NCBI GenBank assembly: GCA_018970395.1
Contig: JAGWWM010000015.1
Location: 1 to 49,777, forward strand
Reading direction: 5' to 3'
Length of the DNA stretch: 49,777 bases
DNA from: Bacteroidota bacterium
GTDB lineage: Bacteria > Bacteroidota > Bacteroidia > Chitinophagales > Chitinophagaceae
A model generated the notes under the pieces. It worked only from the letters and a program-made list of their open reading frames with translations. It had not been told where the DNA came from and did not search any database. Positions within the stretch are counted from its first letter, which is position 1; every line of letters starts with the position of its first letter. This document shows positions 26,642 to 35,736 of this stretch, in pieces. A program made the position numbers and the translations under genes.

Positions 26642-26671
26642 CAAAACTATCCTCCCCACCCCGAACAGCAA
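26642..26671 (-). promoter_or_regulatory. Promoter of the lipoprotein-T9SS-collagen operon
   Basis: On the minus strand TTG (plus 26669-26671), 19 bases, then TAGTTTTG (plus 26642-26649). This fits the Bacteroidota TTTG / TAnnTTTG pattern. The leader to the ATG at 26604 is about 30 bases. It lies beside the GGAATA palindromes of the divergent XRE gene. Confidence 0.55.
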
Positions 26672-26760
26672 GGAATAAACCGGAATAGTATATTCCCAGA
26701 TTGTAATAATTTATTCCCAAAACCCTATCTTTATTCAAAATTTGAGCTATGGATATTCCC
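26672..26760. promoter_or_regulatory. Operator-like GGAATA/TATTCC array between divergent genes
   Basis: A palindrome GGAATA-GTA-TATTCC lies at 26682-26696. Flanking half-sites are GGAATA at 26672-26677, TATTCCC at 26712-26718 and TATTCCC at 26754-26760; the last is within the first codons of the XRE gene. A TATCTTTA box at 26726-26733 could be the -7 box of the XRE gene. The layout is typical of a regulator that represses itself and its divergent neighbour. Confidence 0.6.
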
Positions 26761-27123
26761 AGTCCTTTCATTGGTCAGAAGATTAAAAAAATCAGAGAGT
26801 TGAAGAATCTTACACAGTCTCATATTGCCAACGAACTGGGCATTACACAAAGCGCCTACTCCAAAATGGAAATGGGAGAATCAGACATTACATTTCAGAA
26901 ATTAACGCGTATCTCCGAAATCCTCGGAATGAGTCCGGACGAAATCGCCAGCTTCAACGAACAGATGATCTTTAATGTAATGCACAACCAAACGGGCAAT
27001 GGCTTCGTGGTGCAAAAAGGATTGTCGGATAATGAAAAACGGCTCTACGAAGACCAGATTCAAACGCTGAAAGAAGAAGTGCAATACCTCAAGAAAGTCG
27101 TGGATAGTTTGTTGATTCGTTGA
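26749..27123 (+). CDS. XRE-family transcriptional regulator with C-terminal coiled coil
   Basis: DNA-binding protein of 124 residues. The helix-turn-helix covers about 7-65 (IGQKIKKIRELKNLTQSHIANELG, QSAYSKMEMGES). A middle region and a C-terminal heptad-like helix (LYEDQIQTLKEEVQYLKKVVDSLL, about 98-122) probably make it a dimer. It diverges from the lipoprotein-T9SS-collagen operon and probably controls it. Its final residues L-L-I-R-stop are read from the TTGTTGATTCGTTGA repeat, so the repeat supplied its C-terminus. It ends nine bases from the next convergent gene. Confidence 0.85.
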   Translation: MDIPSPFIGQKIKKIRELKNLTQSHIANELGITQSAYSKMEMGESDITFQKLTRISEILGMSPDEIASFNEQMIFNVMHNQTGNGFVVQKGLSDNEKRLYEDQIQTLKEEVQYLKKVVDSLLIR

Positions 27124-27132
27124 GGCCACACC

Positions 27133-29949
27133 CTACAAAATATTCATTGGTAACACCAACTCAAACTGATTGGGATCGAGGTTGGGATTAACGAGATCTT
27201 TATCCAGGAGTCTACTGTAGCGGATACCGAATGATAAGGGAAACTGATTCCATAAGCGGGTATCGAAAAACAATTCAGCACCGGCGGAGCGTAAAGAAAA
27301 ATGGCGTCCGGTGCGCAAACTCTTCAACTCGGTGTAATCATAGAATAAATCAGCACGCACGCGCATGAAATACATCAAATTGGCCACTCCAAAATCAGGA
27401 TACAATAAAGGAAAATGATAATTGGCACTCCAACGAAAAGCACGCGGTAAATTAACGGCATTATATCCTCTTGAAAATGCCAGATTATTGGAAAACAAAT
27501 CTCCTCTAAGCGTATCCCGCCCCTGCCAGGAAACAAATCCAACCAGATGATGATTAGGCAATAAACCCGGCAGATAAATGCCCGCATTAACAAACAACTG
27601 ATTGCCCCAGTCGCCGGATACGGTGCTTCGGTATTGCAATCGCAACGACTGCGCCCAACGGGGAAAAATATGTTGCCGTGCCTGCTGGTTGCGATGCGAC
27701 CAATTGAAGGAAACAGATTGAAAGGAAAAGTTTTCATTGCGGAATTTCAATGCCGATGCCCCCTGATACTGCACTTGATCCACCTGCAAAGACGCATTCA
27801 AATCTAACCGATGAATGGTTTTACCGGGCACAAACGTAAGCGGAACAAACACTCCTCCCCTCCAGCCCGATTCATTCAAAACAACAGACTCATTGTCCAA
27901 TAGAATATTTCGATTCCAGGTTTGTGTTACGCCCGCAAATAGCTGAGGATACCAGCCGCCATACAACAAATTCATGCCCGCTGTATGCGATTGCTCATTG
28001 CGATTGTAGTTGTAATTCAGTTCAGACTGCAAAGTGTTCATCACATTGTCGGAAAAGATTTGCAAACCATAATCCGGCTCGAATAGGATCGGTCGCCAAC
28101 TGTGCGGATACAACAAATGCAATCCTTTGCGATAAGGTTTCACTTCGTCATTGCGCTCTGCGATAACAGATGCTTGCTGCAAATAATCGTTGTCTGCATT
28201 AAAGCCCGGATCTTTCTCCGTTAATCCATTCAGTTTGTCAACTCCTCGCATCGAAGACTCCTCCATTTTATCTTTTCCGATATGCATGCCGGAGGCATTC
28301 TGTGTCACCCAATACAAATAAGAGGAAGCGGTATCATAATAAGACTGATAAACTCCATTAGGCAAAGTTTTAATTTCATATAATTGCAGATTGTCTGTTT
28401 GCAGACAGTATAAAGCATCGCTCCCTTGCTGTGTTGCTGTGAAAAAAACTTTATCTTTTGATAATTGTAAAAAAGAAATGGGATGATTATTAAATGAGAG
28501 CAAAGTGTCGGCATGATTGTCTGTAATATTGACGCGAATAATTCCCATATCACCAACTTTATTCCTTACTGCCGCTACCACTGCATTTCCATCCGCTGTA
28601 AATCGAGGATACGTAAACGTGAATCCATTTGGATTAGGCAAATAACGAATCGACTGACCCGCTGTTTGAATCAACGCCAATGCAGATTGCATATCAATAC
28701 CGGAATGTACAGCAACTACCCATTGCTTATCAGTAGATAAATCGGGTTGAAAAAGTCGGCTTTGAAAACTTAATTGTCGAACCGTATCAGCGTTCATATC
28801 CCAACAGCGAATGATGGAATAATTTTCCCACCCCCAACGAGGATGGATTTGATACGCCGTATATACCACCGTTCCATTTCGATACGTAAAGTAATCATCT
28901 TGAGAAATATCTTTTACGCGCAAAAACTTTTCTTTTCCGACACTATCAATCTGCACCCACTGCGGTATCTGCCGATAACCTGATTTCAAGGCGAGAATCG
29001 TTCCTTCTTCCATCAACTGCGGGTACGCATATTGCAATACATTCGCTCTTTCCTTTCGGGTAATCAAACCAGGTATAGTGGATTGACGGGTGATGCTGAA
29101 CGAATCTTGATGATATTCAAACGCTTTCCGAACGAACTTTGGATAAGAAAGCTTGGTGTGTTTTTTGACCGCATGCTGAAACGGATAAAAAATACTTGGC
29201 ACATTTAATGCGCTATGCGTTATCCGCTTCCAAATATCTGCTCCATATTTTCGTTCGGCAAAATTTACCAGCAAATAACCCAGCTGATAATGATCGGGCA
29301 CATAATCTTTCAGTGAGCCGTTTCTTAATTTCTGATACCCATACTTTTTGTTATCTAACCATAACGAACGATATCCGTTATAAAAATAAGGCAGTCGCCC
29401 TCTGCCCTGAGCAGACATTTTAGTTTCCTGATTCACCGCATCGCCTTCCCAAAACCAATTGGGAATAATTGCGTTCATTGCTATTGCGCTGCCTTGTTCT
29501 CCCAAAAATAAACCCATCCCTTTTGGAAACCCTCTATTGAAATTATTAAACTGCGAGATATGTCTTAATTCGTGCAATGTCAACTGTATATGCCAGGGAA
29601 TAGAAGTAAGCTGATAGTTGGACAATTCCGGCATCATAAAAAATTCACTGCGTCGAGGTGCCAGACCTACATAGCCATTTGATATCGTGGTTTGATGCTG
29701 CAATAAAATTGTAATGCTTTTATGTTTGTTTCCCAGTGGCTGTTGGTGTTGCAAGGCCCAGTGTCCTGCTTCTGCAATTTCCTTCGCTTCCGTCAGCAAC
29801 GATTTAGGAAATACGATGCGCAATGAATCCGTTTTAATCTGATACCACTTCAATGAAGGCCGAAGACCACCAAACACTTGCGCCTTTGTAGCATGTATGA
29901 AAGAAGCAAATAGAATAGACAAGCCTAAGCGATAAAAGATTTTTAGCAT
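27133..29949 (-). CDS. Outer-membrane protein with gluzincin-like domain, beta-propeller and beta-barrel
   Basis: Protein of 938 residues. A signal peptide ends ATKAQ (24). The N-terminal part (30-260) carries HELRH at 126-130 and, about 40 residues on, NWFWEGDAV with Glu168, the arrangement of HExxH...E zinc metallopeptidases. Residues about 290-600 contain repeated strand blocks like TolB/WD40 propeller blades (FTYPRFTADGNAVVAAVRN). The last ~330 residues read as outer-membrane strands with alternating aromatic residues, ending LVLPMNIL. I know similar full-length proteins in Bacteroidota only as uncharacterised; proteolytic activity is inferred from the motif. Confidence 0.75.
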   Translation of the reverse strand: MLKIFYRLGLSILFASFIHATKAQVFGGLRPSLKWYQIKTDSLRIVFPKSLLTEAKEIAEAGHWALQHQQPLGNKHKSITILLQHQTTISNGYVGLAPRRSEFFMMPELSNYQLTSIPWHIQLTLHELRHISQFNNFNRGFPKGMGLFLGEQGSAIAMNAIIPNWFWEGDAVNQETKMSAQGRGRLPYFYNGYRSLWLDNKKYGYQKLRNGSLKDYVPDHYQLGYLLVNFAERKYGADIWKRITHSALNVPSIFYPFQHAVKKHTKLSYPKFVRKAFEYHQDSFSITRQSTIPGLITRKERANVLQYAYPQLMEEGTILALKSGYRQIPQWVQIDSVGKEKFLRVKDISQDDYFTYRNGTVVYTAYQIHPRWGWENYSIIRCWDMNADTVRQLSFQSRLFQPDLSTDKQWVVAVHSGIDMQSALALIQTAGQSIRYLPNPNGFTFTYPRFTADGNAVVAAVRNKVGDMGIIRVNITDNHADTLLSFNNHPISFLQLSKDKVFFTATQQGSDALYCLQTDNLQLYEIKTLPNGVYQSYYDTASSYLYWVTQNASGMHIGKDKMEESSMRGVDKLNGLTEKDPGFNADNDYLQQASVIAERNDEVKPYRKGLHLLYPHSWRPILFEPDYGLQIFSDNVMNTLQSELNYNYNRNEQSHTAGMNLLYGGWYPQLFAGVTQTWNRNILLDNESVVLNESGWRGGVFVPLTFVPGKTIHRLDLNASLQVDQVQYQGASALKFRNENFSFQSVSFNWSHRNQQARQHIFPRWAQSLRLQYRSTVSGDWGNQLFVNAGIYLPGLLPNHHLVGFVSWQGRDTLRGDLFSNNLAFSRGYNAVNLPRAFRWSANYHFPLLYPDFGVANLMYFMRVRADLFYDYTELKSLRTGRHFSLRSAGAELFFDTRLWNQFPLSFGIRYSRLLDKDLVNPNLDPNQFELVLPMNIL

Positions 29950-30003
29950 ATAATTGATTGGATTAACAAATATCGGAAAGCATGCATATAGAAATGCATC
30001 GCA

Positions 30004-30507
30004 TTACAAAATAAGCGTAGATTCCTTGAGGGTTCCCATCACAAACATGCTTTGCACATTGGCAATGAGTTCACTCTGACTCAGTTTGTGCACATGGAAG
30101 TGATAATATTCATCCATATCCCGAACAGCAATTTTCAACATGAAATCAAAATTTCCGGATATATTATGACATTCCAAAACCTCATTCCATCCGTGGATGA
30201 GCTTGATGAATTTAGCACCAATGGATTTGTTGTGTTCTTTAAGGGTAACGTAGCAAATCACTTTCAAACTTCTGTTGACCTTTGCAGGATCTATGAGAAT
30301 GGTGTATTGACGGATAATGCCTTCACGTTCCATGCGTTTAATGCGTTCATGCACCGGCGTGGCGCTTAAGTGAACTTCCTGCGCAATTTCTCTCACCGTT
30401 GCCCGGGCATTTTGTTGTAAAACCCTCAAAATAGAAAGGTCTGTTTCATCCAAGGAGTCGGGCAGCATAGTGATTTTATCTGTTACCGTCTTTTTTCGGG
30501 TTGCCAT
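30004..30507 (-). CDS. Lrp/AsnC-family transcriptional regulator
   Basis: Protein of 167 residues. The helix-turn-helix lies near 20-65 (LDETDLSILRVLQQNARATVREIAQEVHLSATPVHERIKRM) and a RAM-type ligand-binding domain spans about 80-160 (VICYVTLKEH, ISGNFDFMLKIAVRDMDEYYHF). Such regulators sense amino acids and form dimers or octamers. It diverges from ahcY with 108 bases between the genes. A near-perfect AT palindrome stands four bases before its start, so self-repression is likely. Confidence 0.92.
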   Translation of the reverse strand: MATRKKTVTDKITMLPDSLDETDLSILRVLQQNARATVREIAQEVHLSATPVHERIKRMEREGIIRQYTILIDPAKVNRSLKVICYVTLKEHNKSIGAKFIKLIHGWNEVLECHNISGNFDFMLKIAVRDMDEYYHFHVHKLSQSELIANVQSMFVMGTLKESTLIL

Positions 30508-30511
30508 ATAG

Positions 30512-30537
30512 TATTATTTACTATAAAAGTAATAATA
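30512..30537. promoter_or_regulatory. Probable Lrp-type operator
   Basis: Inverted repeat TATTATTTACT ... AGTAATAATA with one bulged base and a 5-base centre. It lies in the lrp-ahcY intergenic region directly upstream of the lrp start, where autoregulatory Lrp sites are usually found. Confidence 0.45.
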
Positions 30538-30591
30538 TAAATTAGTTTGTTCTGATTTTTTAAATAATTATGCAAATTTGTTCCCTGAATG

Positions 30592-30599
30592 TAGCTTTG
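30592..30599 (+). promoter_or_regulatory. -7 box of ahcY
   Basis: TAGCTTTG matches TAnnTTTG and lies 16 bases before the ahcY start. No TTTG at the usual spacing upstream is seen, so the call rests on one box. Confidence 0.4.
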
Positions 30600-30615
30600 T
30601 GCAAAACAAATAATT

Positions 30616-31944
30616 ATGTCAACGCTTACACGCAGCAAAATTGACTTCGATCTGAAGTACAAAGTAAAAGACATCAGCCTCGCTGAATGGGGTCGTAAAG
30701 AAATACGCTTGGCCGAAGCGGAAATGCCCGGCTTAATGGCCATCAGAGCAGAATACGGTCCGCAACAACCGCTGAAAGGCGCACGCATCGCAGGATGTTT
30801 GCACATGACGATTCAGACTGCGGTATTGATTGAAACATTAGTAGCGCTGGGTGCTGAAGTAAAATGGAGCTCCTGTAACATTTTCTCTACACAGGATCAT
30901 GCAGCTGCTGCGATTGCTGCTGCAGGTATCGGAGTATATGCATGGAAAGGACAAACCATTGAAGAAGCCGACTGGTGCATTGAGCAGACTTTATTTTTCG
31001 GAGGTGCCGACAAGCCTTTGAATATGATATTGGATGATGGAGGTGATCTTACCAACATCGTATTGGACAATTATATTGAGCTGGTTGGTGGCATTAAAGG
31101 AATCAGTGAAGAAACCACTACCGGTGTACACCGTTTGTATGAGCGCGTAGCAAAAGGTACATTGCCTATGCCCGCCATCAATGTCAACGACAGTGTAACT
31201 AAATCGAAATTCGATAACAAATACGGATGTAAAGAATCTCTGGTAGATGCGATTCGTCGCGCCACCGATGTAATGCTGGCAGGTAAAGTAGCTGTAGTAG
31301 GCGGTTACGGAGATGTGGGTAAAGGTTCTGCTGCTTCATTGGCCGGAGCAGGTTGCCGCGTAATCGTTACTGAAATTGATCCGATCTGTGCATTACAAGC
31401 CGCCATGGATGGTTTTGAAGTGAAGAAAATGAAAGACGCAGTGAAAGAAGCGGATATTGTTGTAACTGCTTCCGGTTGTCGCGATCTGATTACCGGCGAA
31501 CATTTTAAAGCAATGAAGGATAAAGTAATCGTATGTAATATCGGACACTTCGATATTGAAATTGATGTTGCCTGGTTAAATCAAAATTACGGTCATACCA
31601 AAGATACGGTGAAGCCCCAGGTGGATATTTACAATGTAGATGGAAAAGATATCATTCTGTTGGCTGAAGGAAGATTGGTGAATTTAGGTTGCGCAACAGG
31701 CCATCCTTCTTTTGTAATGAGTAATTCATTTACCAATCAGACCTTGGCACAGATTGAACTGTGGCAAAACCACAGCAAATATGATAACAACGTATATGTG
31801 TTACCCAAGCATCTCGATGAAAAAGTAGCACGCTTACATTTAGCCAAAATTGGCGTTGAGCTGGATGAATTGTCCGCAGAGCAGGCATCTTATCTCGGCA
31901 TTCCTCAGTTCGGACCATTCAAGGCTGAGCACTATCGCTATTAA
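30616..31944 (+). CDS. ahcY: Adenosylhomocysteinase
   Basis: Hydrolyses S-adenosylhomocysteine to adenosine and homocysteine, clearing the product of methyl transfer. The protein has 442 residues. Diagnostic blocks are [45 protein letters not shown] (with the NAD-binding Lys/Asn region) and the Rossmann loop [10 protein letters not shown], and it ends PFKAEHYRY. It is intact and of usual length. It diverges from an Lrp regulator that may control it, and a strong terminator follows. Confidence 0.97.
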   Translation: MSTLTRSKIDFDLKYKVKDISLAEWGRKEIRLAEAEMPGLMAIRAEYGPQQPLKGARIAGCLHMTIQTAVLIETLVALGAEVKWSSCNIFSTQDHAAAAIAAAGIGVYAWKGQTIEEADWCIEQTLFFGGADKPLNMILDDGGDLTNIVLDNYIELVGGIKGISEETTTGVHRLYERVAKGTLPMPAINVNDSVTKSKFDNKYGCKESLVDAIRRATDVMLAGKVAVVGGYGDVGKGSAASLAGAGCRVIVTEIDPICALQAAMDGFEVKKMKDAVKEADIVVTASGCRDLITGEHFKAMKDKVIVCNIGHFDIEIDVAWLNQNYGHTKDTVKPQVDIYNVDGKDIILLAEGRLVNLGCATGHPSFVMSNSFTNQTLAQIELWQNHSKYDNNVYVLPKHLDEKVARLHLAKIGVELDELSAEQASYLGIPQFGPFKAEHYRY

Positions 31945-31960
31945 TCAGCACACTTTATGC

Positions 31961-31993
31961 AAAAAGCCGCGTCAAATTGATGCGGCTTTTTTT
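31961..31993 (+). terminator. Rho-independent terminator after ahcY
   Basis: AAAAAGCCGCGTCA / TGATGCGGCTTTTT stem with one G-T pair, a 3-base loop and seven Ts. It starts 16 bases after the stop codon. A TTGATGCG repeat follows directly. Confidence 0.88.
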
Positions 31994-32091
31994 GTTGATG
32001 CGTTGATGTGTCTATTTCTTACTCAAGTTTCTTTTATTCATAAACACCAAATATTATATTTTATTGGCGATTAAAATAGAAAATAGTTCCC

Positions 32092-33075
32092 CTATTTCTT
32101 CACATACATCACTTCTTTCACGATTTTAACCGTGCGGGGAATATCGGGAAGATAGGCTGCAACTAAATTGGGAGCATAATGCATGGGTGCATCAGCACTG
32201 GTAATGCGGCGGATGGGCGCATCGAGATAATCGAACCCTTCTTTCTGGATACGATAGGCTATTTCGGAAGAGACGGAACACATCGGCCATTGCTCTTCTA
32301 CAATCACGAGACGATTGGTTTTTTTCACACTCTCTAAGATAGTAAACCAGTCGAGCGGACGAATGGTGCGCAGATCAATCACTTCTGCTTCAATGCCTTC
32401 TTTTGCCAGCTCTTCCGCAGCACCCAGTGCCACTTTCATCATTTTATTGAAAGAAACGATGGTTACATCGCGACCAGGTCTTTTTATGTCGGCTTTTCCA
32501 ATTTCTATCACATATTCTCCTTCCGGCACTTCTCCCTTATCACCATACATTACTTCACTTTCCATGAAGACTACCGGATCGTTATCGCGAATAGCGGCTT
32601 TTAAAAGTCCTTTTGCATCATACGGATTTGAGGGAGAAATTACTTTTAACCCGGGTATATTGGCATAATAACTTTCGAAAGCCGTTGAGTGCTGGGCACC
32701 TAATTGTCCGGCGCTGCCATTAGCACCGCGAAACACGATGGGGCAACCCACTTGTCCACCACTCATCGCCAGCATTTTGGAAGCCGTATTCAGAATTTGA
32801 TCCAGTGCAAGCACCGCGAAGTTCCAGGTCATGAATTCAACGATGGGGCGCAGTCCATTCTGAGCAGAGCCCACTGCTACTGCAGCAAAGCCGAGTTCTG
32901 AGATGGGTGTATCAATCACACGCTTCTCGCCAAACTCATCCAGCATGCCCTGGCTTACCTTATAAGCACCATTGTATTCAGCCACTTCTTCCCCCATCAG
33001 ATATACACGTTCATCCAAACGCATTTCTTCCTGCATGGCTTCTCTCAGCGCTTCGCGCATCGCTATTGTTCTCAT
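32092..33075 (-). CDS. pdhB: Pyruvate dehydrogenase E1 component, beta subunit
   Basis: Beta subunit of the thiamine-diphosphate E1 enzyme that feeds acetyl-CoA into the TCA cycle. The protein has 327 residues from MRTIAMREALREAM, the start used by the family. An in-frame Met eight codons upstream (33099) is the alternative. Typical blocks are VYLMGEEVAEYNGAYKVSQG, RVIDTPISELGFAAVAVG, PIVEFMTWNF and the C-terminal VDLRTIRPLDWFTI and VEEQWPMCSV. The alpha subunit is not in the window. A good promoter lies at 33143-33174. Confidence 0.94.
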   Translation of the reverse strand: MRTIAMREALREAMQEEMRLDERVYLMGEEVAEYNGAYKVSQGMLDEFGEKRVIDTPISELGFAAVAVGSAQNGLRPIVEFMTWNFAVLALDQILNTASKMLAMSGGQVGCPIVFRGANGSAGQLGAQHSTAFESYYANIPGLKVISPSNPYDAKGLLKAAIRDNDPVVFMESEVMYGDKGEVPEGEYVIEIGKADIKRPGRDVTIVSFNKMMKVALGAAEELAKEGIEAEVIDLRTIRPLDWFTILESVKKTNRLVIVEEQWPMCSVSSEIAYRIQKEGFDYLDAPIRRITSADAPMHYAPNLVAAYLPDIPRTVKIVKEVMYVKK

Positions 33076-33142
33076 GAAATTAAATTTTGAAGATGCCAAC
33101 TTATCGTTTGCATCCTGTAATAATCGATTGTCTTTAGGGGAG

Positions 33143-33174
33143 CAAAATTATTGTAAGTAGATGAAATGCCCAAA
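33143..33174 (-). promoter_or_regulatory. pdhB promoter
   Basis: On the minus strand TTTG (plus 33171-33174), 20 bases, then TAATTTTG (plus 33143-33150), a full match to the Bacteroidota -33/-7 consensus and spacing. The leader to the pdhB start is about 60 bases. Confidence 0.65.
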
Positions 33175-33241
33175 CCCGGTTGAAATGTCCGTAAACTACC
33201 AATTGTTCTAAAAAAACTATCTTTCCGCAAAATATTCCTGG

Positions 33242-34585
33242 ATGAAGCATATCCTTATCCTCGGAGCCGGCAAATCGGCTACCTCTCTCATTCAATACGT
33301 GGGCAATCTTTGCCGGCTCCTCGACTGGCGCTTCACGGTAGCAGATGCCAATCCAACTTCTGCTGAACGAAAAATAAAAAATTTCCCCCAGGGGAAAGCC
33401 GTCGCGCTCGACGTTACCAAACCGGAACAAAGAGCCGCGCTCATTCAAACCGCAGATCTCGTCATTTCCCTCCTGCCCCCGGGCTTGCATATTCAGGTAG
33501 CACGCGATTGCATTCAATTCAAAAAACACCTGCTCACTGCTTCCTATATTGATACCCCCCTGCGTGAACTATCGGAAGAAATCGAAAAAGCAGGAGTGCT
33601 TTTTTTATGTGAAATGGGACTCGATCCGGGCATTGACCACATGAGCGCCATGGAAATCATTCACCGCTTGAAAAAAGAAAATGCTCGCATCACTTCCTTT
33701 GTGTCGCATTGCGGCGGACTCATCGCACCGGAAAGCGATAACAATCCCTGGCATTACAAAATCAGCTGGAATCCGCGCAACATCATACTCGCCGGATCAG
33801 CAGGTGCAACCTACAAAAAAGACGGAGCAATCATTCAAAAAAAATATTCCGAAATTTTTGAAAACTGTGAATCGGTTGATATTCCCAATATGCCCCACTA
33901 CTCATGGTATCCCAACCGCGACTCACTCAGCTATATTCCGATTTATCAACTAGAAGAAACGGATACATTTATTCGTACTACCCTTCGTCATCAGAATTTC
34001 AGTAAAGGATGGCAATGGCTCGTTACACTCGGACTCACCGATCCTACCGACGGTACAAGTATCGGCTCCTGTCGGTCTTATCATGACTGGATTCATATCA
34101 AACTGAAAGAAAAAAATATTGCACATAGCTGGAGCGAATGGCTGCAACAACAAGCAACTATCAGCCCGACTCTGCAACAACAATTGACGTTTCTTGCATT
34201 AGACAGTAACGACCCTCTACCCACTCAGGCAAATAGCAGCGCCGATATCCTTCAATCCATTCTGGAACGTAAACTCGCCCTGCAACCGGGAGATAAAGAC
34301 ATGATCCTCATGCAACATGAAATCGCTTATACAACGGAAAGTGGAAAACAGGAAATGCTTCGCTCAACGCTGGTGGTAAAAGGAGAAGATGATGAACATA
34401 CCGCCATGGCAAAAACAGTTGGACTGCCTTTAGGCATTGCCGCAAAACTTATTTTGAATGGCACTCTGAAAAGTACCGGACTGAAAATTCCGATTGAAGC
34501 AGCCATTTATGAGCCTGTGCTCCGTGAACTTGCAGCAGAGGGAATTGTTTTTGAAGAAAAAATTATCCCACTAACAAATCTCTGA
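33242..34585 (+). CDS. Saccharopine dehydrogenase-family reductase
   Basis: NAD(P)-dependent protein of 447 residues. The Rossmann start is ILILGAGKSATSLIQYV, followed by DVTKPEQRAALIQTADLVISLLPP, SYIDTPL and the family block EMGLDPGIDHMSAMEII. The C-terminal catalytic part includes VSHCGGLIAPESDNNPWHYK. Relatives form or split saccharopine in lysine metabolism; here lysine breakdown is the likely role, but homospermidine or carboxynorspermidine-type substrates exist in the superfamily. Its last 23 bases overlap the end of the convergent sirtuin gene. Confidence 0.85.
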   Translation: MKHILILGAGKSATSLIQYVGNLCRLLDWRFTVADANPTSAERKIKNFPQGKAVALDVTKPEQRAALIQTADLVISLLPPGLHIQVARDCIQFKKHLLTASYIDTPLRELSEEIEKAGVLFLCEMGLDPGIDHMSAMEIIHRLKKENARITSFVSHCGGLIAPESDNNPWHYKISWNPRNIILAGSAGATYKKDGAIIQKKYSEIFENCESVDIPNMPHYSWYPNRDSLSYIPIYQLEETDTFIRTTLRHQNFSKGWQWLVTLGLTDPTDGTSIGSCRSYHDWIHIKLKEKNIAHSWSEWLQQQATISPTLQQQLTFLALDSNDPLPTQANSSADILQSILERKLALQPGDKDMILMQHEIAYTTESGKQEMLRSTLVVKGEDDEHTAMAKTVGLPLGIAAKLILNGTLKSTGLKIPIEAAIYEPVLRELAAEGIVFEEKIIPLTNL

Positions 34586-35249
34586 GTTGTTGCATGCCGG
34601 TAGTAGCAGGTGCTTCAATGGCATGCAAATTCCTGATGCCCGACACATCCGGTATTTTTTTATCGACGATATATTTGGGAAGAAACGGTGGTGCATAATG
34701 TACCAATCCCGCCGCAGGATATACCAGTAAGGATGTGCCCACCACTGCGAAGAGATCGGCATGGGCAACCAGCTGAACTGCCTTCTCCATCATCGGCACC
34801 GGCTCTTCAAACCATACGATATGCGGACGGAGTTGTGCCCCATCCTCCGCCAACTGTCCAAGTTGAATATCATCATGTATAGGGTAAATAAGCTGTTCAT
34901 TTTTTTCGCTCCGCATTTTCAGTATTTCACCGTGCAGATGCAGGACGGAGCGTGAGCCGGCACGCTCATGTAAATCATCTATGTTTTGGGTAACGATGAT
35001 GACTTCAAAAAAATCCTGCAATTCTGCCAGCACCAGATGAGCCGAATTGGGTTTTGCTTCGACCACATTTTTACGACGCATATTGTAAAAATCAAGCACC
35101 AGCTGCGGATTTTTTCGCCAGGCACGCGGGGTTGCCACTTCTTCAATATCATACCCTTCCCACAAGCCATCGCTGTCGCGAAAAGTCTTGAGACCACTTT
35201 CAGCACTGATGCCTGCGCCGGTAAGCACTACTAATTTCTTTTTTACCAT
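34563..35249 (-). CDS. cobB: NAD-dependent protein deacylase (sirtuin, class III-like)
   Basis: Sir2 enzyme that removes acyl groups from lysines using NAD+. The protein has 228 residues from MVKKKLVVLT; a longer frame to 35297 adds an unlikely Ser-rich leader. Motifs are GAGISAESGLKTFRDSDGLW (11-30), TQNIDDLHERAGS, HLHGE with the catalytic His, and GTSLLVYPAAG. FYNMRR carries the Tyr-x-x-Arg pair that marks SIRT5/CobB-type desuccinylases. The four zinc-binding Cys of most sirtuins are missing. It overlaps the convergent saccharopine dehydrogenase-like gene by 23 bases. Confidence 0.88.
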   Translation of the reverse strand: MVKKKLVVLTGAGISAESGLKTFRDSDGLWEGYDIEEVATPRAWRKNPQLVLDFYNMRRKNVVEAKPNSAHLVLAELQDFFEVIIVTQNIDDLHERAGSRSVLHLHGEILKMRSEKNEQLIYPIHDDIQLGQLAEDGAQLRPHIVWFEEPVPMMEKAVQLVAHADLFAVVGTSLLVYPAAGLVHYAPPFLPKYIVDKKIPDVSGIRNLHAIEAPATTGMQQLRDLLVG

Positions 35250-35330
35250 AATAGAAGGAATTTGAGGTAGAGATTCAGATTGTTTTTCATTATTCAAATT
35301 TAACTCAATTTATTGTAATTTGCAGCGCCG

Positions 35331-35717
35331 ATGCGGTTTCAAAATACATATAAATTTAGTTGGACTATTCTGGTACTGATTGCATTAATGGCGCAGTCAT
35401 TCAAATTCAATTTTGTAATCGCAGATTACTATGTAAATACCGCTAACTACATCAAAAATTGTATCAATAAATCCAAACCGCAATCTACTTGTCAGGGTAA
35501 ATGTCAGATGATGAAGAAGATGCGGGAAGAACAGCAGAAAGAAGAGCAATCTTCCGGCAATCGGGCTGAAAATAAATTCGAGCAAGTCGTTTATATCAAT
35601 ACTAATGGCAATTTTTTAACCGCACCGTTAATCGCTTCCACTAATAACTTCCCTCCTTTTCTAGAGGGAAAACTACTGGATTTTATTGCTTCCCCCTTCC
35701 AGCCGCCGGGTGTGTAA
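35331..35717 (+). CDS. Small Cys-containing envelope protein next to a TonB receptor
   Basis: Protein of 128 residues. One N-terminal hydrophobic segment (about 8-30) acts as a signal anchor. Then comes NCINKSKPQSTCQGKCQMMKKM, with three Cys in a Cx8Cx3C arrangement and many Lys, then an E/Q-rich stretch and a hydrophobic end. I recall similar unnamed proteins before TonB-dependent receptors in Bacteroidota. The Cys cluster hints at metal binding, which is inference. The receptor gene follows after 176 bases of repeat-rich DNA on the same strand. Confidence 0.65.
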   Translation: MRFQNTYKFSWTILVLIALMAQSFKFNFVIADYYVNTANYIKNCINKSKPQSTCQGKCQMMKKMREEQQKEEQSSGNRAENKFEQVVYINTNGNFLTAPLIASTNNFPPFLEGKLLDFIASPFQPPGV

Positions 35718-35736
35718 TCGTTGTCGGCTTTATTAT

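Noticed and set aside
30508-30615. SAM or SAH riboswitch before ahcY
   Set aside because: The leader is short and AT-rich, without the paired elements of the known SAM or SAH riboswitch classes.
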